Shown piece after piece: positions 40,561 to 44,075 of a stretch of DNA of 44,075 bases. The position numbers and the translations under genes were made by a program. Under the pieces are notes generated by a model. The model worked only from the letters and a program-made list of their open reading frames with translations, did no database searches and had not been told where the DNA came from. Source of the stretch: JBGZFC01 sp964346495 (GTDB lineage Bacteria > Bacteroidota > Bacteroidia > Bacteroidales > Dysgonomonadaceae); assembly GCA_964346495.1 (NCBI GenBank), contig CAYFUW010000006.1, positions 1-44,075 on the forward strand, read 5' to 3'. Position 1 is the stretch's first letter, and each line of letters begins with the position of its first letter.

Positions 40561-41550
40561 ATGGAAGTAGTTTTAAGTGGAATTCGTTCAACGGGCAATT
40601 TGCATTTGGGCAATTATTATGGAGCTTTGCGTAATTTTATTAGAATGCAGGATGAAAACAGATGCTATTTTTTCATTGCTGATATTCATTCTCTAACCAC
40701 GCATCCTGACCCTAAAGAGTTGCATCAAAATGTAAAAAATGTACTTGTAGATTATTTGGCAGCCGGAATTGATCCTGAAAAATCGGTAATCTATGTGCAG
40801 AGTGATGTCCCCGAAGTTATAGAGCTTTATCTTTATTTGAATATGAATGCATACTTGGGAGAACTGGCAAAAACAACTTCGTTTAAAGAGAAGGCTCGCA
40901 AGCAACCCGAAAATGTAAACGCGGGATTGTTGACTTATCCGACGCTTATGGCGGCAGATATTTTGATACATAATGCCGATAAAGTTCCGGTTGGAAAAGA
41001 CCAAGAGCAACATTTGGAGATGACGCGTCGTTTTGCTCGTCGTTTCAACAACTTTTACGGGGTAGAATTTTTCAAAGAACCGGTTGCGTATAATTTTGGA
41101 GAAGAGTTGGTGAAAATTCCCGGATTGGACGGTAGCGGAAAAATGGGAAAATCGGAAGGAAATTGTATTTATCTGTCAGACGAACCTAAAGTGATAGAGA
41201 AAAAAGTTAAACGTGCATTAACCGATTCAGGTCCTACTGAGCCCAATTCGGTAAAACCCGATTGTATAGAAAATCTTTTCACAATACTTCGTGTAGTTTC
41301 TACGGATGAGGTTGTTCAACATTTCGAAGATAAGTGGAACACTTGCGAAATCAGATACGGCGATTTGAAAAAGCAACTTGCAGAAGATATTATCAAAGCT
41401 GTATCGCCAATCAGAGAGAGAATAATCGAGATTGAAAAGGATACTGAATATCTGAGAAAAGTCACTCAGGAAGGTGCGGAAAAAGCTCGTGAAAACGCAC
41501 AAAAGACTATTAAAGTTGTTAGAGAGATAATGGGCTTTAAAAAGTTTTAA
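40561..41550 (+). CDS. trpS: Tryptophanyl-tRNA synthetase
   Basis: 329 residues, usual bacterial length. Class I synthetase: the HIGH-type motif is TGNLHLGNYYG (residues 11-21) and the KMSKS-type motif is GKMGKSEG. Other TrpRS features: CYFFIADIHSLTTHPDP, GLLTYPTLMAADILIHNADK and VPVGKDQEQHLEMTRRFARR, which lines the tryptophan and dimer interface. It charges tRNATrp in the cytoplasm. Single-gene unit with a -7 box and an intrinsic terminator; no tryptophan-type leader is visible in the short 5' region. Confidence 0.97.
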   Translation: MEVVLSGIRSTGNLHLGNYYGALRNFIRMQDENRCYFFIADIHSLTTHPDPKELHQNVKNVLVDYLAAGIDPEKSVIYVQSDVPEVIELYLYLNMNAYLGELAKTTSFKEKARKQPENVNAGLLTYPTLMAADILIHNADKVPVGKDQEQHLEMTRRFARRFNNFYGVEFFKEPVAYNFGEELVKIPGLDGSGKMGKSEGNCIYLSDEPKVIEKKVKRALTDSGPTEPNSVKPDCIENLFTILRVVSTDEVVQHFEDKWNTCEIRYGDLKKQLAEDIIKAVSPIRERIIEIEKDTEYLRKVTQEGAEKARENAQKTIKVVREIMGFKKF

Positions 41551-41575
41551 AAACTTACATGTGATATATAAAATT

Positions 41576-41608
41576 AAAACGGAATGGCATAGTCATTCCG
41601 TTTTTTTT
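41576..41608 (+). terminator. Intrinsic terminator of trpS
   Basis: AACGGAATG-GCATAGT-CATTCCG(T) stem of nine pairs followed by eight T residues, 28 bp after the stop. Confidence 0.93.
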
Positions 41609-41657
41609 AAACTTTTTTTTCCGTTTTTTGTTTCAGTTGATAGTAAACAAATGAAAT

Positions 41658-42554
41658 ATGCTTGATTTTAAACAAATAGAACTTAAAGATAAAGATATAA
41701 TAAACTCATATTTAAGCTTGCAAGATTACAGAGCTTCCGATTTTTGTTTTACCAATCTATATTGTTGGGCACAAAGATTCGGAACTCAGTATGCTGTTGC
41801 AAATGATTGGCTTTTTATCAGATTTAAAGACAACAACAACCGTAACTCATACCTTTTACCCATTGGAAAGGGTGATGTAAAAGAGGGTGTTGAGATGATT
41901 ATCGAAGACCATAAACAATTTGATACTGTGTTTCAAATCAGAGGATTGACACAGGAAATGATTAATAAAATTGAGGTGTCATGTCCCGATAAATTCAACT
42001 ATCAGCTAAACCGAAGTGTATCTGATTATATATATACTTCAGAAAGTCTTATATATCTTAAAGGTAAAAAGTTGCAAAGCAAAAGGAATCACATTAATCG
42101 TTTTAAACGTGAAAATGAGTGGAAATATTACACACTGACAGGCAATCCGCAATTGGTTGATGAGTGCAAAAATATGCTTGGCAAGTGGATGAAAGTGAAT
42201 GAAATAGATAAAGACCCGTCATTAGAGTACGATGATTATGCAACTACACTTATGCTCGAAAATTTCGAGTATCTCAATCTGCAAGGCGGACTTATTTGTG
42301 TTGATAATGAAATTGCAGCTTTCTCTATTGGTGAAAGACTAACAGACGATACCTTTGTTGTGCATGTTGAAAAAGCTTTTACAGATATTCATGGAGCATA
42401 CAATATTATTAATCAGCAGTTTGTTGAGAATGAAGCAGCAGATTACAAGTATATCAATCGTGAAGAAGATATGGGTATAGAGAATTTGCGTCAGGCAAAA
42501 CTCTCTTATCATCCCGAAATATTACTGGAAAAGTATAATGCCCGATTTAAATAG
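41658..42554 (+). CDS. DUF2156 (phosphatidylglycerol lysyltransferase-like, GNAT-fold) protein
   Basis: 298 residues, no signal peptide or membrane helix. It resembles the soluble DUF2156 family (PF09924), whose fold is that of the catalytic half of MprF: NSYLSLQDYRASDFCFTNLY at the N-terminus, GKKLQSKRNHINRFKRENEW in the middle, then FSIGERLTDDTFVVHVEKAF, YNIINQQFVENEAADYKYIN and EEDMGIENLRQAKLSYHPEI near the end. Transfer of an aminoacyl or acyl group is expected from the fold, but the donor and acceptor are unknown. The GNAT gene follows nine bp later, so the two are cotranscribed. Confidence 0.88.
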   Translation: MLDFKQIELKDKDIINSYLSLQDYRASDFCFTNLYCWAQRFGTQYAVANDWLFIRFKDNNNRNSYLLPIGKGDVKEGVEMIIEDHKQFDTVFQIRGLTQEMINKIEVSCPDKFNYQLNRSVSDYIYTSESLIYLKGKKLQSKRNHINRFKRENEWKYYTLTGNPQLVDECKNMLGKWMKVNEIDKDPSLEYDDYATTLMLENFEYLNLQGGLICVDNEIAAFSIGERLTDDTFVVHVEKAFTDIHGAYNIINQQFVENEAADYKYINREEDMGIENLRQAKLSYHPEILLEKYNARFK

Positions 42555-42563
42555 ATTTTACCG

Positions 42564-43427
42564 ATGATTAAATATGCTAATCCCGACCTGAGTTCACAAG
42601 TTTACGATATGTGGAAAACCGTGTTTGGCGACCCGGATTCTTATATGCAAATCTATTTCAGAGAGAAATATCGTGACGAAAACACGTTGGTATACATTCA
42701 GGACGATAAACCTGTATCATCTTTGCAAATGTTACCTATAACTTTTACTTTTCATCATCGGGAGATAGATGCGGCGTATTATTCGGGACTTTGCACACTA
42801 CCGGAATGTCGGAAAAAGGGTTTTATGTCAGCATTGATTAAAAAGTCGTTTTCGGAATTGTACGATAGAAAAATACCGCTTGCACTATTAGTGCCGCAAG
42901 GCGAAGAATTGATTTCGTTTTATGAACCGTACGGTTTTGTTAAAACTTTTGAGGCGGGAAATTTTATGCCGCCTTTACCACAAAATACAAGCGATGATCT
43001 TACAGAAGATTACAAACATTTCGATAATTTTTTTCGCAATCGGGATATGACTGTACAAAAAAATATTGATGACTTTAGAGTAGTGATAGAAGAGGCTAGG
43101 CTGTTTGATTTTCCACTAAAAAAAAGCTTGCCGGGAATGGCTCGGGTAATAGATGCTGCCAAATTACTACAAATTTTTGCCGAACAAAATATTGAAAAAT
43201 CCTTCTCAATCAGTGTAGTCGATGTCATGCTAAAGCATAATAATGTAAACTTTGTTGTATCAAACGGTAAACTAAAAAAGAGTAACGATAAAGAAGATGT
43301 ACATTTTGATGTAGATGCAAGTCAATTAGCGCAATTATTGTTGGGTTTCCAGATTGATAAAATGACGATTCCGGCTCGAAATATATTCCCCAAAAAAGAG
43401 CCTATATTGGGGTATATGCTCGAGTAA
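42564..43427 (+). CDS. GNAT-family N-acetyltransferase
   Basis: 287 residues. The N-terminal half is a GNAT domain: YANPDLSSQVYDMWKTVFGD, AAYYSGLCTLPECRKKGFMS ALIKKSF (the acetyl-CoA loop, R-x-x-G-type as CRKKGF), then LLVPQGEELISFYEPYGFVK. The C-terminal 130 residues form a second domain with a sterol-carrier-like pattern (FSISVVDVMLKHNNVNFVVS, VHFDVDASQLAQLLLGFQID), the layout of Eis-like acetyltransferases. The substrate is unknown. It is paired with the DUF2156 gene. Confidence 0.88.
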   Translation: MIKYANPDLSSQVYDMWKTVFGDPDSYMQIYFREKYRDENTLVYIQDDKPVSSLQMLPITFTFHHREIDAAYYSGLCTLPECRKKGFMSALIKKSFSELYDRKIPLALLVPQGEELISFYEPYGFVKTFEAGNFMPPLPQNTSDDLTEDYKHFDNFFRNRDMTVQKNIDDFRVVIEEARLFDFPLKKSLPGMARVIDAAKLLQIFAEQNIEKSFSISVVDVMLKHNNVNFVVSNGKLKKSNDKEDVHFDVDASQLAQLLLGFQIDKMTIPARNIFPKKEPILGYMLE

Positions 43428-43620
43428 ATAATCTATTTTTTTTGTTTTTCTTTACTGAATTATTTTTAAGTCAATAGAAATAATTCCAAAGTTTTAGTGC
43501 GCGAAAACAGAATAAAATTAAAAAAACAATGGAATTTATTGGTGTTTCTTAAAAAAATTCGTATGTTTATGGTCTCAAATTATGTGTTGAAATTATTAAC
43601 TATTAAAATGAGTAATAATC

Positions 43621-43911
43621 ATGTCAATTACAATAACATTTAACGAACTAAGAGCACTTAAGGATAAACTCCCGGATGGGAGTATCCACCAAATAGCAGA
43701 AGAATTGGGCTTAACACCCGAAACTGTAAGAAACTATTTTGGTGGATACAATTTTAAAGACGGTAATAGTATGGGCATCCACATTGAACAAGGTCCAGAT
43801 GGTGGAATAGTAGTATTAGACGATACAACTATTTTTGATAAAGCACTCAAAATTTTAGGGATGGAATCGTATCCTGAAAAAGGAGACAGTGAAGAAAGAA
43901 CGGAAAACTAG
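43621..43911 (+). CDS. Small helix-turn-helix DNA-binding protein
   Basis: 96 residues. The N-terminal half has a clear helix-turn-helix (LPDGSIHQIAEELGLTPETV then RNYFGG), similar to the HTH of small Bacteroidetes DNA-binding proteins. A glycine-rich turn (NFKDGNSMGIHIEQGPDGGI) is followed by strands (VVLDDTTIFDKALKIL) and an acidic, probably disordered tail (EKGDSEERTEN). No sensor domain. The 193-bp upstream region has no perfect -7 box (closest TATGTTTA at 43562). The target genes are unknown; a conserved small regulator or nucleoid-type protein is likely. Confidence 0.82.
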   Translation: MSITITFNELRALKDKLPDGSIHQIAEELGLTPETVRNYFGGYNFKDGNSMGIHIEQGPDGGIVVLDDTTIFDKALKILGMESYPEKGDSEERTEN

Positions 43912-43932
43912 AAGTAAAAGTTAAGCACTATT

Positions 43933-43965
43933 CCCGATATGTTGTTTCGTATTGGAATTATCGGG
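43933..43965 (+). terminator. Possible weak terminator hairpin after the HTH gene
   Basis: CCCGATA (43933-43939) pairs with TATCGGG (43959-43965) across a 19-nt loop, with only ATTATTGTTG behind it. A further TATCGGGG occurs at 43994-44001. The last 75 bp of the window show no coding signal. Confidence 0.4.
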
Positions 43966-44075
43966 ATTATTGTTGCTAAGGGTTAGCGAGTATATCGGGG
44001 AAATCGCAACAACTTGCATCATTACAAGTTTGTAGATGTGATATTATTAATTGAAAGACTGATTTTGTTTAATTA

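Overview
The window looks like a chromosomal segment of a low-GC Bacteroidota bacterium, most likely of the order Bacteroidales. The reasons are the promoter grammar (repeated TAnnTTTG -7 boxes, several with a TTG/TTTG about 18-21 nt upstream), the near absence of Shine-Dalgarno sequences, and lineage-typical genes: DUF4252 proteins, a Bacteroidetes-type LptD, a NamZ/DUF1343 muramidase, a two-subunit 2-oxoacid:ferredoxin oxidoreductase and a sigma-54 activator-LptE-TPR-SecG cluster. I cannot assign a genus. No tRNA, rRNA, CRISPR array, prophage or conjugative element is visible.

Layout. 1-3.5 kb: the tail of an unidentified gene, a secreted orphan protein, a candidate small RNA, then a minus-strand ECF sigma / membrane anti-sigma-like / two DUF4252 cassette. 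3.5-7 kb: a PepD-type dipeptidase, a UPF0104 membrane protein and a frameshifted REP-associated tyrosine transposase (RAYT) surrounded by REP palindromes. 7-11.4 kb: ksgA, a CorA transporter followed by a large imperfect palindrome, pyrophosphatase, a NamZ-like muramidase and a MerR-type regulator. 11.4-14.7 kb: sigma-54 activator, lptE, a TPR-like protein and secG. 14.8-22 kb: a ClC channel with CBS domains, fmt, ComM-like ATPase, a lipoprotein with a cysteine-less thioredoxin fold, and rarA. 22-30.2 kb: lptD, an OmpA/OprF-like beta-barrel protein, a periplasmic cyclophilin, lptG-tgt, rpsO and a small hypothetical gene. 30.2-37 kb: a ferredoxin/flavin energy module (KorAB, EtfAB, acyl-CoA dehydrogenase) headed by a cobalamin riboswitch with no B12 gene beside it. 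37-44 kb: a DUF2284 protein, the rmlACB sugar operon, trpS, a DUF2156 protein, a GNAT acetyltransferase and a small HTH protein.

How the parts fit. Most genes are housekeeping: translation (ksgA, fmt, rpsO, tgt, trpS), envelope building (lptD, lptE, lptG, secG, rml, NamZ) and anaerobic energy metabolism (Kor, Etf, Bcd). The most interesting material is regulatory or repetitive: the cobalamin riboswitch, whose promoter is the only consensus -7 box found upstream of the acyl-CoA dehydrogenase/ETF operon; the self-contained small-RNA candidate at 912-988; the RAYT/REP system with compensatory stem changes; the 121-bp palindrome after corA; and the sigma/anti-sigma/DUF4252 cassette.
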